Below, in pieces: positions 24,918 to 38,000 of a stretch of 64,000 nucleotides of DNA. The notes beneath the pieces are model-generated. The model was given only the letters and a program-made list of their open reading frames with translations, did no database searches and was not told the DNA's origin. Position 1 is the stretch's first letter; each line of letters begins with the position of its first letter. The stretch is from Toxotes chatareus (lineage: Eukaryota > Chordata > Actinopteri > Toxotidae). The stretch lies in contig CM028901.1 in the NCBI GenBank assembly GCA_016801885.1, forward strand, positions 17,185,095 through 17,249,094, in the 5' to 3' direction. Made by a program: the position numbers and the translations under genes.

Positions 24918-25189
24918 AGGCTACAGCTGCACGGAGAGCAGGGAGAGGCTGAGTACATGCAGCATGTAATAAGCGGGACTGAGGACAGCAGCTGGATCGT
25001 GCGTATGTCTAATATCATCTTTAACCTGTATCAGGAGGACGAAGGTTAGAGCCGGATCTGGGATTCTGTGTGACTGTCACTGTTCATGTCTGCGTGGTGG
25101 TTGTCTTCCAGCCGGTTCTCTGTCTGCCGTGGCCCTCTGCCTCCTCCGGTCCGCTGCGCTGATCCGTGCCGCGGTGACCCGCTTGAGCC

Positions 25190-26037
25190 ATGGGTGGGAG
25201 TCTGGGCTGCCACCGCTCCATTCCGAAGGACCCCACAGACTTCAGCTGCGGGAAGCGCAAATTCAGCGCTGCGTGTAACTTCGGCCACATCTTGGTAAAC
25301 CAGGAGCGACTGAACATCAACACGGCTACCGAGGAGGAACTCATGACTCTGCCGGGAGTCAACCGCACTGTTGCACAGAATATCGTGGAGTACCGGGACT
25401 GTATCGGGGGTTTTAAAAAGGTGGAGGACCTGGCTCTGGTGAGCGGGATCGGGGCCACCAAACTGGAAGTGATCAAACTGGAAATATGCGTATCCAGTAG
25501 GACCAGTTCGTCCCAGCACTCCCCCTCCTCTTTGCGCAAAGACCTGGACCACCAGTCCTGCACCGGAATAAACATTAACACCGCCACTCCGGCGCAGCTT
25601 ATGAGCATCCGAGGCATCACGGAGAAGATAGCCAAGAACATCGTGGTCTACCGGTCTGAGCACGGCCCGTTCAAAAGCATCGAGGACCTGGTGAGGGTCA
25701 ACCACATCAACAGCTCACTGCTGGACAAAATCCGCTTCCAGGTGTTCGTGGAGCGCTCCAGAGCGCCGTCCACCAACACCAACGGTGGGCTGACCTGCAC
25801 CACCAAGTCCCACCCGAGCCCGACCTCATTCAGCTTTAGAAGCGACGACCTGGACCTCCCGCCCGGAGGACCGACCCAGATCATCTCTGTGCGGCCCAAC
25901 GTGGAGCCTCCGTCCGGGCTGCGGGACGGGAAACCCGTGGTGCGCCTGGCCACCTGGAGCCTGCAGGGCTGCTCCTGTGACAAGGCCAACAACCCGGGGG
26001 TCAAAGAGGTGGTGTGCATGACCATACTGGAGAATGA
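25190..26037 (+). CDS. eepd1: eepd1 exon 1: HhH repeats and EEP start
   Basis: This 848-base first coding exon is GC-rich and carries both helix-hairpin-helix repeats and motif I of the EEP domain. The donor GA|gtgagt splits an Asp codon. A possible 5' UTR acceptor (ttgtcttccag) ends at 25111, so an upstream noncoding exon is likely. Ser257 (codon 25958-25960) stands where the EEP family has Asn. Confidence 0.95.
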
Positions 26038-29000
26038 GTGAGTACAGACTCCATCTTTTTTTTTTTTTTTTAGTGATTTGAATCTGGTCATAAAACATTG
26101 GCCCCTTAACCCATCTTGTATTCACCATCTTTAATACAGATCCATCAGAGCCACACTTGACTAATACTTTGGCACAGGTAGCTTATGGTCTGTCCTGACT
26201 CTGTGCCAGCTGTGCCACCCAGAAACACATCTGGTCCAAATCAGTCTGCTGCGGCATGTGGGATGTTTAAAATCAAACATAGATGAATCCTCACAACCTG
26301 GGCATTGCTCTAGAGTCTCCAGAGGGAACTCAGAATCCCAGGGGGCCCCTGGAAATCCCAAGTTCACTGCATGTTAATGTGTTAAGGACTTTGCACCTCT
26401 CAGGTACAATATCACCTAAAGCAGGTTAGACATCATTACTTAATCTTGAGGCCCTGTATTACTGAGGCCAAAATTGTAAGACCTTATTTTAGTTTATATT
26501 GTGCACACAGCGTGTTCCTGAATGTAGTTGTGTGTCAGAAAACGTTAGAGTCACGTAGTTTGATTGATTTTTGTGCACAGGTAAAAGTGGGCACAAGAGA
26601 AAAGTTAGTAGGGGCCCTCTCGTTGTCTTTGGGGGCCCTAAGTGTTAATACTGGCTTCAGGATTCAAACCTTGTTAAACATAACAAATGACACAACTGTT
26701 TTGTACATTTTCTTTATTTTATCCACGTTAATTGATCCAGGTCTGACAGTTCGTGTTTCTAGTGACAGCTGATCATGAAACCATCGTGACCAGAGTCAAA
26801 CCTGCAGCATGCAGCAGTGTATAAAGCCGGTACACTCAAGTCAGACACTCACAAAAAGAAAGTAAAGGTAACTTGAACATAGAAAATTTTGCTTTATAAT
26901 GGCAGCAGGTTTCTGAGGTAAACCTGTCTTATTGTAACAGGTCTGATGCAACGTTTTCTGCCTCTCTGAGTCACGGTGCTGCTGTTTGACAAGGTGTCAT
27001 TTGTAAAGGAAATGAATGATGAGCAGAGAGAGAGAGAGAGAGCGCTGCGATCTGCAGTCGGCTAATTAAAGTGATGGTCTAGTTTTGTCCCGAGTGCAAC
27101 ATTTTGTGCAGATAACAGGAAAATGGGGGGCCTCTGTGAATTCAGTCTCATTTGCACAGATAATCTTTTTTTCAGAGCAGCGTTTCAGTGTGAGCTTGCA
27201 CAGTCAATGAATAACGAGATTATTTCAGTAGGATTCAATGCGTATTTGCTTGACAACCAGCTGCTCGGCTCGCCCTCTCTGAAAACCTCCTTTAGCTCAG
27301 GCCTGTGATGGCTCAGCGTGAAATGTTACACAAGATATTTACTTATTCTGTTCGCATGACTACTCACATGGCCTCCATGTCTTTGGTTTTATTCTTTGTT
27401 CAGAATGCACACTTGTTGAGCAGGGCGTGACTGGACTCTCTCACTGTCTATTGGAGCGTTTGGCTGGGTTTCCCTGCTGATCTGCCTGGAGCTGTGCGGT
27501 ATCCTGCTCAGGTGGTGAGGCCTGACCTGCTTGGAAGGGTGGAGGGGTCATGTTGGGGGAATTTTCTTCAGTACATGTTGCTACATCTGAAACTGTCACT
27601 GCTGGTAAAATTAGTATACTCATCATATGCTCCTAATTCTCTACTAGTCAAATACAGAGGCTGCCAGACCATTCCAGAATCAGTGAAATAAAACTGAAAC
27701 TCTGCCTTGAACTCTGCCTTTTTTTCAATCTTCTGCCTCTGGCCATGAATGAAGTAAAAGACCTTAGAAGAACTTAATTTGAAAACTCTTCTAACCATTT
27801 ACAGAACTTCAGACGTTATTGAAGTAGTGTGTTCTGGCTTTCTCTTAATTTAAATTAGGGTTTTATTGGTCCTGTTCTACAAGGTGTCAGAGCTGCCTCA
27901 GGCCTTTTTTTGACACTCTAAGCAGAATTTGATTCCCCCAAACACACACACACACCTATTGGCTGACAACACCACTGCAAAGCAAAGTAGGGCTGCAGCT
28001 GACAGTTAATCTTATGAATCTTTGCTTGAAAGCTGACAAAATTCAGGCCAATTCAAAATTTGCAAAGACTATGACACCTTCTTCTTCTCCTCTGCACAGC
28101 TGGCCAATCACAGCGTGAAATGAGCGTGATTGTTGGATTGTTAGAGGGTCTGCCCTAATCTGACATCAGGAAGGTGTTTGGGGAATGGGGTTCAACCATC
28201 TGACATGCACCTCTGATGGGGCACACTGGCTCCTCATAGGTCTTAGTAGCCTTTGAACAAAGTGCTTATCAGATCTCTTGACAGTGTCTGAAACCAGCAG
28301 CTGAATGTTGGACAAATTTTTGTAACTTTCCACGGCAGCAAATTCGACAACTTCATGCAGCCATTGTTCAGGTGTGATGAGGTGTGAAAATAATCAGGGT
28401 TTGAACTTCTCTCCTCTCTCTCTTTTCCTTATAGAGGGTTAGGGTTAGGGGTTAGGGTTTCTTTTCCTGAAAGACGTTACAGTGATCCATTTTTACTAAG
28501 CCACTTAAAAAGCTCCTCCTGAAAGGTCACATGGTAGATCCATTTGAACAAGGAGTGACTGTCGTGTACATGTTTTGATTGCCTTTGGCGCCAGCTTAGA
28601 TCTTCCTCCATTTGTGCCTCCCCCTTCCACCTCCTACCAAACCCACCCACCCTCAAATAAATCTCCACCACTTCCCTCGGTCATGCCTCCCACTTCCTGT
28701 GTTCCCAAGCTATCGGTAACAGCCCCAGCGGTTGATAGTGCAGGGATCATTGTTATGGAGGAGGACGGTGTAGAGCAGATACGGTGTGTTTGCACAGCTT
28801 AGGCTCCGTTGTGCGAGCAATCACAAGATCCAGGCTGAGTTTACACACTTCCTGGCTTTCCTCCAGGCACAAGCAGAGAGCTTCTAGAGTTCAATGAACT
28901 CCCACTTACCAAAGGTTACACAGCACACTGCGCTCTGTCACCACAGCCTCCCAAGCCTGCTGATGGTAGTAATAAGATGGCTATTAGTCAGACTCACACA

Positions 29001-32000
29001 CTGGGCAGGAGGGAAGTGAAAGAGCCGCCACTAGTTCTTGCCAGCGGGGTTAATATGGATCAAGGTGTAGATTGTAGATGTGAGCTGACAGAGCCTCACT
29101 TGACTCGGAGAAGGAAAAAAAAAAAACGTGGCTGCAGAGGTGAAAAGCTGTGTTGCTGTCAAATCTCCTCCAGGAATCGTCTTTTTCTGCTTGACAGTTT
29201 GTAGGAAGACTTTTCTGTTTCACTCAGCTGGTTCTTCTCTTGCGTCGCACAGTGGACTTCAGCTGTCTTTTCTGAAATATTTACATGGAGTCTAATATGT
29301 CTCGCGGTGCTGTGCAAGTGCCACGCTGCATGAAGCAAATCCAAATCATCAAAAGAGAGGATCATTTCTGATCATTCACTGTGGCGTCGGCACATTCATC
29401 CAATTTACATCCCACCTACCTGACACTGCTGCACACACAGGAAGTGGAGAACCAAATCATAAAATTGAGTTACAGCACAGCTGTGATTTGTCCAAACACT
29501 GGCAGGCTCACCAATCCTTTTGATTTCCTTTGGAGTGAATCATTATGGACGAGCCAGGCTGGTAAACACCATCGTGTGGAGTTCACTGACATGCCTTTAA
29601 TTATGGCTTTGAATAAGGAAGAAAAACGGTTCTATGTTTTGGGGCAAATGTATTTCCTGTCTTTCCAAGAGTGAGATGAGAAGATCCCCACAGAGCCGGA
29701 CTCAGACACAGACTTAGTTTACCACAAAGACTGGATGCAGAGGATAATGGCTAAACTCATTTCTTGATGAACAGCAACTGGATGCAGTGACTCTTTGGGG
29801 ATCATTTGTACCCGTACACCAACACCACAACTCCCCGTAGCACCCTTAGAATTTTAAAGCCGTTTACATTCAAAATTTTGAGCAACAAGCGTCTTTTAGG
29901 CCGAGTCAACATAGACTGCACAGTTTGTTACCATAGCTCATGCAGGCTAATTAATGTGTTTACTCAGAGTCAGGCTCAGAGGCAAGTGTTTGAGATGACT
30001 TCTGAAGCTTTAGGAGGCTTGTGCTGCTGGACCTGATGTAGGTGTTTTGCCAAATGTGTGAAAAATGAAAAGTTAGCATGATTCATACTGTGAATGGTCC
30101 TAATTCTGACAAACCAGGTTAGAAAACACTGGGATTTCCTTTAAACTATTCTAACATTTCACAAAAATTTAAATTGTTCTTTTTTTAACTCCACAAAAAA
30201 TGTCTCCTACTGAGTTTTTACTGTTTTCAGTTACCTCTCGTCTGTGTGTGATGTGCTGTCTGCAAAGTTAATTTTACCTCACTGAAACATGAGTCAAAGA
30301 GAAATTAGCTTTGGATTTGGATAACATAGATGGGACATCAGTGTCAGTTTCAGGACCTGGAAGAAGCTCAACCTTAAAGCTGCAAGGTTACTCAAGGTCA
30401 TTCTTACTTTCATTTTTTTTTTTTTCATCACTGTGTCAACGGTCTATAGTCGACCTCTGACCTCGCCGACAGGCTTGATGACAGCAGGCGACGTTCCTCT
30501 GCCGTCACCCAGTGTGGAGAGTTCCTGCCGAAAGCGAGCTGTAGTTTTTTACAACAGGACAGTGAAAAAGGAAGGGACACCAGGCAAAGACATCTACATC
30601 CTCATCTAGCTTAGCTAGCCAGCTTCATCCCGGGTCGTGGTTTTGTTTGAGTGTGTGTCAAGTTTTATTTCCTCCCTCTAATGACTGAAATCCAGGCCAA
30701 ATGAAGAGAAGAAAAGCATTCAATTTTACTTTCACATTTCATATCTCCTCCACTCCTTCCTGCAGTTAACAGAGGTGGCTGACAGATGATCGGCACGCTG
30801 CGTTTACACTGTAGTCAGTAAATCCTGTTATATTATAATAAGTCACTTGTGTGAGGGACAGGCATGAGGACGGCGGTTGCTGTCGTCATTGTCTTGTTAA
30901 TCATAGTCCGGTCTAATCAGATCTGCTTCTGCTCATCAAACCACCAGAGAGCCTCTGAATGGCTTCATTCGCACAGAGCATGTTATTCTTTCCTTCTTAT
31001 CTGAGTTACACGTCTTGTGTTTCCTGTAACGAGGGGTTTAAAGGGCACACAGTTTGCAGATTGAACAGCTCAAAAACTTACCTGCAGACCACAATGCACT
31101 CTGTCCTCAGCCTGTGAGCAGATTTCCTGGTTAATTCAATGGACACTGACAGAGGAGAGAAACATGTTTTATAAATTCAGAAATGTTGTTGGCATTCTGT
31201 TTGACACAGGGATCACTAAACGTAGCTGGACTTCTGAGTGACCTGAGTTAGTTTCACGGGGGTTCAGAGTCACGCCGCAGTACCTTCTGATTAAACTGTT
31301 TCCTCGCTCAGCATTAAACCGATAATGATGCCGGTTCGTGCGGGTCAGGCCGCTCTCTCTCACTAATGAAAAGCACTTTGGCTTGTACACAGCCATAAAG
31401 CCGTGAAGGATGGAGTCTAGGTGTGGCTGTAAAAAAAAAAAAAGAAAACACAACATGCCAAGGCCACAGTTTCCACAGCGAACATGTTGTTGCCTTATTC
31501 TTGTTTATTTGCACTGTGAACTTCTATATTCATAATTTAATAATTACAGCCGTCATACTTTGAATATATCTTGATGGTTAAAGATTTTATCTTTACCACT
31601 CACAGCCTCTAGGAAGTTAACGAGCTTTGGAGGTGTGCGTAGGTGGGTTTTGGTACTTTGGACAGAGCCTTCTTACCTCACTCTGGGTTTATTTCTTTAA
31701 CTTTGATAATAACAAGCTCTAACAATGCTGCTGGCATGTGTTAATGGCTGGTATTCATTAACCATGAGCTCAACTGTTTACAGTAATCATACCAAGGGAG
31801 CAGCAAACTAGCATTGTGCAAACAGTTCTACACAGGACACCTTTCAGTCTCTGGTACCACAAAATAGGTTTTCAGCCGCAGCAGAGCCACTCCCAGGCTT
31901 TGGGAGACGGTGAACATCTATGCTCACATGACTGCAACCTCACAGAAACCCAGTCCAGCTGGTTAAGATGTTGTACCAACATCTGCACATACACACACAC

Positions 32001-35000
32001 ACACACAGTTTGCCTGGATTATGTTAGTGTCATAATCCAGGAACAGAGTTTGGCAGGAGCTTCACACACACACTCCTTTAATCCCCTCACACACATGGAC
32101 AGAATCAGAAACACACACAGAAACATGCTGAATATTTACACTGTCAGTGATGTTAGTGGAGAATCCGGAGAGAGGCTGAGGCCAGTATGGGTGCTGAGGT
32201 AATGAGGATGGGGTGCTGCAGAGGAGGTCTGTGCTGAGCTGACGCAGGGTGTTGGGTGCTCATGTGGAAATTTCCATTGGCGCAGCGTTTTATTGTGGGT
32301 AATTTAGGGTATCGTCCAGCGACGCTGTGTCTTGGGGGCCCCCTTGCTTGTGTTCCCCACCTTATGTCCTCTGAAAAGGCTGATCTGGGGTCGTTTGTCT
32401 GCACTTCAACTCCGAGCAGCAAATCAAAGTGACTTCCTACGGTCGATAGTGCAGCTCCCTTTTTAATCAGCGGGATTGAAGGAAAAAATATATTATCTTA
32501 GACGTACGGAGTGAGGAGAGTTGTGGATTAATGTGAAGTACAGAGATTTCTAAATTGAATACTTCATCTGAAGAGTAAACATTAATAGAAAACCTATGTT
32601 TTGTGTATAAAACAAGACTCAAAGGATTTTAGCTTCCTGCTTGGGATTTGAACAGACTTTCATTACATTCCTGTGGTGACCAAGCTGCCAAACAGACACA
32701 CAAACAAAAAAACTTTATCAATAGAATCTTCTCAGGTCCCTACTGCAGTATAATCCACCTCTTTGCTTTATTTCTGTATGTCCCAACCTGGGTTTTTAGC
32801 CCCAGGAACAGATTTAGGGTCTGATTCGGCCCTCCTAACTATCGCGGGGACGTTGCTGACAGGTCTGAACTGATTGCTTATCCTGTAGTGTGACAGGTTT
32901 ACAGACATGATTTTAATGTTGCCAAATAGATCAGAGTCTCCCCAGTTCTAATATTTCTGATAATGTGATGAAAGACATGGCTGGATTCCATTTTAAAACT
33001 TCTTGCCTTTAGTTTATTGAGCAGCATCTGATGATCCACTGTGCCAGATGCTTTGGGCAGGTTGAGCGTTGCCAGGCCACAGTACTCACCACTGTCAAGT
33101 TCCTTTTTAATGAGGTGGGTTAAATAAATCATGCAGGTCTCAGCGGAATAGGACTGAAAACCATACGAAATATGAAACTGGATAATATGAAAATCTTTTC
33201 ATAAAGGGCTCTTTCCAGGATTTAACCAAAAACATTTAATATAGATACAGGCCTGTGGTTACTTTGCTCAAACTTATTTCCTTTCTTATATAGAGCAGTA
33301 GCTCTGACCTTTTTAAATTCCTGCAGGGCTTTTGATTGAGAGTGTGAAAGATTTCTAATGTGTGAGACACAGGGAGCAGCAGCCTCTGCAGCATGTGTCA
33401 GGGATTCAGGAAGCACCTGAGAGATGTAGATTTTAGGGATGGTTGTGGTTGTTATTAGGACGTGTTTGCATGTCATGGTACAGCCTCGCAAAGTTTGGAA
33501 ATCACAATCACATCAGATGTGATGAGGATTTGTGGCTGGTTGTGTTAGTTCCTGAAAACCTGACATTTTACAAACAAAAACCAGATTTTTAGCAGGCGGT
33601 GACACAATGGAGGAACGAGGAAGTAGAAGCCAACAGTGGAACAAAGTCCTCATTGAGCTGAAGTTAAAACATGAAAACATCTCAAAACCAGAGTACACTG
33701 GAAAAACTGTGGTCACTGGGTACTTAAAACATGTAATAGTGACATGCCATAATACTGAACACATATAAAAGTACTGAAACTAACTTATCTCATAAATCCT
33801 AAGAAATTTTGCATTTAAAAAGATTTAGATTTAATTGTCTAGATTTGACCATAGTCTATTTAGATTTACCAAATATCTAATAATGTAATTGAATAACAGT
33901 TACCTAATTATCTGGTTAAAACTGATTGAATTTTAATTAAGTAATTTAATGTTTTAATTGATATCAAAGGGCTTTAAATCTGTTAAATCTATATTAAATA
34001 ATAATACGTTTCACTTTATTATTTCGTGTCTGCTCAAAATTGTAGGTGCAGTCGGGGTGATTATATCAGTTCAGTTATTCGTCAAAATAAATAAATGATT
34101 AACCACAAATTTGGGAATTTAAATTAATAATTAAAATTCGAAAATCTAGTAAAATGATTAACCTATAAATGTAGTTATATATTTCAAGCCGCTTTATAGC
34201 ACCAATGAAAGAACAGTGTGATGAAGGCCGCTGGAGCCGCGTGTTGGCAGAGGATGGCTTTAGATAATAATCCAATATCACAGTGAAAACAATAATCAAT
34301 AAAAGGTTTATGACTCACTTAAAAACATCAACCATACGGCCAGGACAATCTGAGGAGAGGAAAACAAAGCACAATTGACAAAGCCTTCCAAGGTTGGTGG
34401 GACTATATACAGATGTGTGTGTGTGGGTGAGGATAATGAGCCTGAGGCGTGAGGCCTGAGATTCCAGTTAAGTATAAGAACAATTTTTTTTTTTTTTTTT
34501 TACTAACTGGCTCCAAACACTGAGATCAGTGTGTGGAGGTGTGGATGTTAGCAGCATGTCAGTAGAGAAAGATGAATTAATATGCAAGAATATTATCACA
34601 CACTCCTCCAGCTTGCTTCACCCAGATGTCAGTCTCACTTGGTGATCACGCTTACAAGCATCAAGCTGTGTATTAGTCCGTGTTATTTTCCCAGCACACA
34701 GCATCCAGCAGGTCCAGCAGCTGGCAGTGTGCGGTCCTGTTTTTCCAGGCTCTTCAGCTGGGTCGACCTCGTGAGGGTGTGTGTGCGCCTGAGACAGAGA
34801 CACACCCTCCCGAGGTCTGTCAACACAGATCCGTCCTCTCTCTCTTTCTGTCCTGGTCTGGTTTCACTGCAGCTCTGCCAACGTCGCTTTCAATCAAAAG
34901 TTAAAACTGAAATGAAAACTTGTGTTTCTTTGCTTAATAATACTATGAAATAGGACATACAACATAACATAAGACACATGAAGACACGTAACTTTACTCA

Positions 35001-38000
35001 CATACTTGAAGGCTTCTAGGTTCATAGCTGGTTGCTCAGGCCCAACAAGCACAGGCATGTTTGTAAGAATGATGAACGGTGATGTGAAGTGAGACACATT
35101 CAGAACAGAAATGTATTTGTTATCAGTGTCAGCAGCTCATCAGGCTGTGAGCTGACCTGCAGCCTCGGGGGCCCTTTCCTCACTCAGGGCCTGAAAATCC
35201 TCAGAGGCCTTATTTTTATGTTCAAGATCACCTCCACTGCTGTCACCTGTCCCTTCACGTTACGCAACCTCACGCGTGCCCTCAGATTGTCCTCGGCCTG
35301 ACAAATCAGACGCTCGTCGTTTTGCTTCGTGGTGTCGTGTCTCTGTCTGTGCAGCAGCAGCAGCAGAGATGGAGCCTCGGAAGAATTACTGCAAGTGTTT
35401 GTTTAACTTCAATAACAGTTTGTATTGTCACAGTGACAGTAAGGGATTAGGCTTGATGTCAAAGAGTCTCTGCGAACTTTGTTCATATTTCTGCACTTGT
35501 GTGTGTGTGTGTGTGTGTTGCTTATTATTTTTAAGAATTATTTGCGTCAGGTTTTATCTCCTGTAGACACAGCACATGTCAGTGACCTCTGAAGGCCTCA
35601 GACTTACAATCAAAACACAGGCTGAATCACTGACTCAGCATTGTCCTCCATGTCCCGATGACACGGCAGAACCTCAGGTCACCTCGCCGTGAGCTGGGTT
35701 TGAATCCCTGCCAGTGGAAACAGGAGGGCCGGGGGCTTCAACCACCACGAGTTGTAACAGGGCCTTTGTGAGAGTTTGTTTCATGGCGCAGAGAGATCAC
35801 ACCTACAGCAGAGGAAAGGGGTATTGTCTCTGCGGCCGCAGGCTTGTTTGTTCTGAAAACAGGATCTGTGGGGACTCACTGATCACAAAGGCCACAGAGT
35901 TTCTGCTTATGGTCTCAGAAACGTGCCGTGTTACCTGTGTGAAGCTGCTCAGCTAAGTGGGGCTGAGCAGGAGAAACTGAAATAAGGATTATTGATACCG
36001 GTGGTCCATTTGGAAACAGAGTCTCACCCTAGCACAGCAGCATGTCAGCACAACCCTGTTCAGCTTAAAGCCAAAAACACGTCTAACAGCTCTCTGAGTT
36101 TTCACGTGTTTATATTTCACCTGCTGCACCGTGCTGTGCTGAATATGCATCTGCAGCTGCTTTAATCGATTCTAATTCCAGTTACAGTGAACAGGGGAGT
36201 GTGTGTGTGTGTGTGTACGTGTGTACACCATGCATGTCTTATTAAGATAAACAGTCTTACACCGACTTTAACTTGGTTGTTGTAGGTTAAACAAACGTTG
36301 TGTTAAACCATTTGGTTTGGTTTACTGAGGCTAATAGCTGTCCATCAAACTCTGATGTGGACCACAGAACCGGACTGGGTCCTGGTACAGAAATTCCAAG
36401 GACTTCATGTGTGATACACATGAAAACACTCCCACACACAGACTTCTACTGCGGCCGCATCTGATCACACGTCATCACGAGCTTATCTGTGTCGACGCGT
36501 CCTGTTTCCTTAATCTTGAATTTGGCCTTTACAGCTTCACAGCTGCTCAGTGTGTCATCTACGACCACGTCCAGGATCCGAGCTGTAACTCACCTGCGTT
36601 CACCTTCACAAGTGCTGACTGATCGCGTTACACCTGATGCTGGAGCTGCTGCACTCGGCCTGGAGACTGGAGAGAGTCAGTGTGGAGCAGTGACAGTGAG
36701 CAGCAGCAGCAGCAGTTCACTAACAGAAAAGACTGTTATGCAATGTGATTTTCTGTGTGGCTGATTTCGGATTAGTAGGTTGGAGGTGAATGAGGTCAAA
36801 GCATTGCCACCAACTTCATTTCACTGTGTTGCTCCACAGTGAATCAGTTCAGCATATGGTACTGCAGACTGTGTGTGTGTGTGTGTGTGCCCTGTGCCTT
36901 GTGCTTTTCTCTTTAATATACCAAGCGGCTTAAACTGAGCTCTGGAAGGTTGCGAGCGTCAGCTAGCAGGATTTTGGGAACTGATTTGATTCCCTCCTTA
37001 TTGCTAAATTCGGAGTTTCTTCACGTGTGGAGGAGAAATACTGAGGATTTCTTTCCCCACTTCTGTCGCAAATGACGTTGCAAAGCAGTTCCACTTCAGA
37101 GCCAAATGGCAGCAGGATAAGTGCCGGTGCCTCTCACCAATTTATTGCTTTTTATTGTGCTGACTGTTGGTCTGGAAAATCATTTTAAAAGTAAACAGAT
37201 AAATGTTTATTGGGCTGTAAAAGGCCCCCTCCTTCGCTGCACAGTAACGTGTTGGCACATAGAATTTAGGACAAAACTCAGGTCCAAACTCCCTCGGTGA
37301 GAGTTAGTCAGATTTTCTCAGCTCTGTGCCAGTTTTAAAAACACTGAACTCGCCTGGAGGAAATGTGCTGTTTATTATGTTGAGGATCCAGTTTGGGCTC
37401 CGACAGTCATATCTGGTGTGTCAACACTGCCTGACTCTCTTTGCTGTATATCGTTACTGTGTAGATTTCTGAATCTTAATGATGTTTGAGTTCATTTTGG
37501 TGATGTGGCTACGAGTTTCAGAGATGAAATAACTCATGACCCACCTCTTAGAAATGGAAAGTTGTATTTAGAGGCTACTTGCTCAGTTCGGTGCTGTTAC
37601 AGCTGGACTCATTCTGCCATGACCAGTAGCTCATGGTGGCTACTGTCTACTAAACGTTAGATACTGTAGTTGTTGCCTGGTTACTTGGTTTTTACTTAGT
37701 TACTTAGAGATGATTTCATTACAAAACAGGAAGTAAACACATCACCCTGAGACTTGTTTGTTGTTGAGCTCAGTCAGGTTGCATGTTAATGCAACTGACA
37801 CAAAACAGTCATTATCCTTTATCCATTATAAGCTTCTTGCGATATTTTTGATGTTTGCACTCAGATGTTTGATACTCACATATTAAAAATGTGCATAAAA
37901 TCAGACAGAGTCAGTATGTAAAAGTAAAAGTCACTCTCTCTGTTTCTGCTTTCAGCATCAAGTTACTGGCAGTGCAGGACCTGCTGGAGCGGGAGGCTCT

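Larger units (their letters stand above)
19851..25050. other. Intergenic region between septin 7 and eepd1
   Basis: No gene is recognised. It has two degenerate minisatellite-like arrays (20870-21315 and 23090-23605), CA microsatellites at 22022 and 24883 and a CTG run at 24149. Regulatory DNA for eepd1 may lie at its right end. Confidence 0.6.
26038..37955 (+). other. eepd1 first coding intron (11.9 kb)
   Basis: No internal exon is recognised. It contains a telomere-like tract (28436-28457), a minus-strand LINE remnant (32890-33491), an AT-rich stretch (33770-34300) and scattered CA/GT repeats. A long first intron in a gene of this type often holds enhancers, but I cannot point to one. Confidence 0.65.

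Noticed and set aside
25046..25705. 219-codon open frame on the minus strand
   Set aside because: It is antisense to the GC-rich first coding exon of eepd1 and has no recognisable domain; a shadow of real coding sequence.
35680..35720. gggtttgaatccctgcc as a tRNA or SINE B box
   Set aside because: No A box or cloverleaf can be built upstream.
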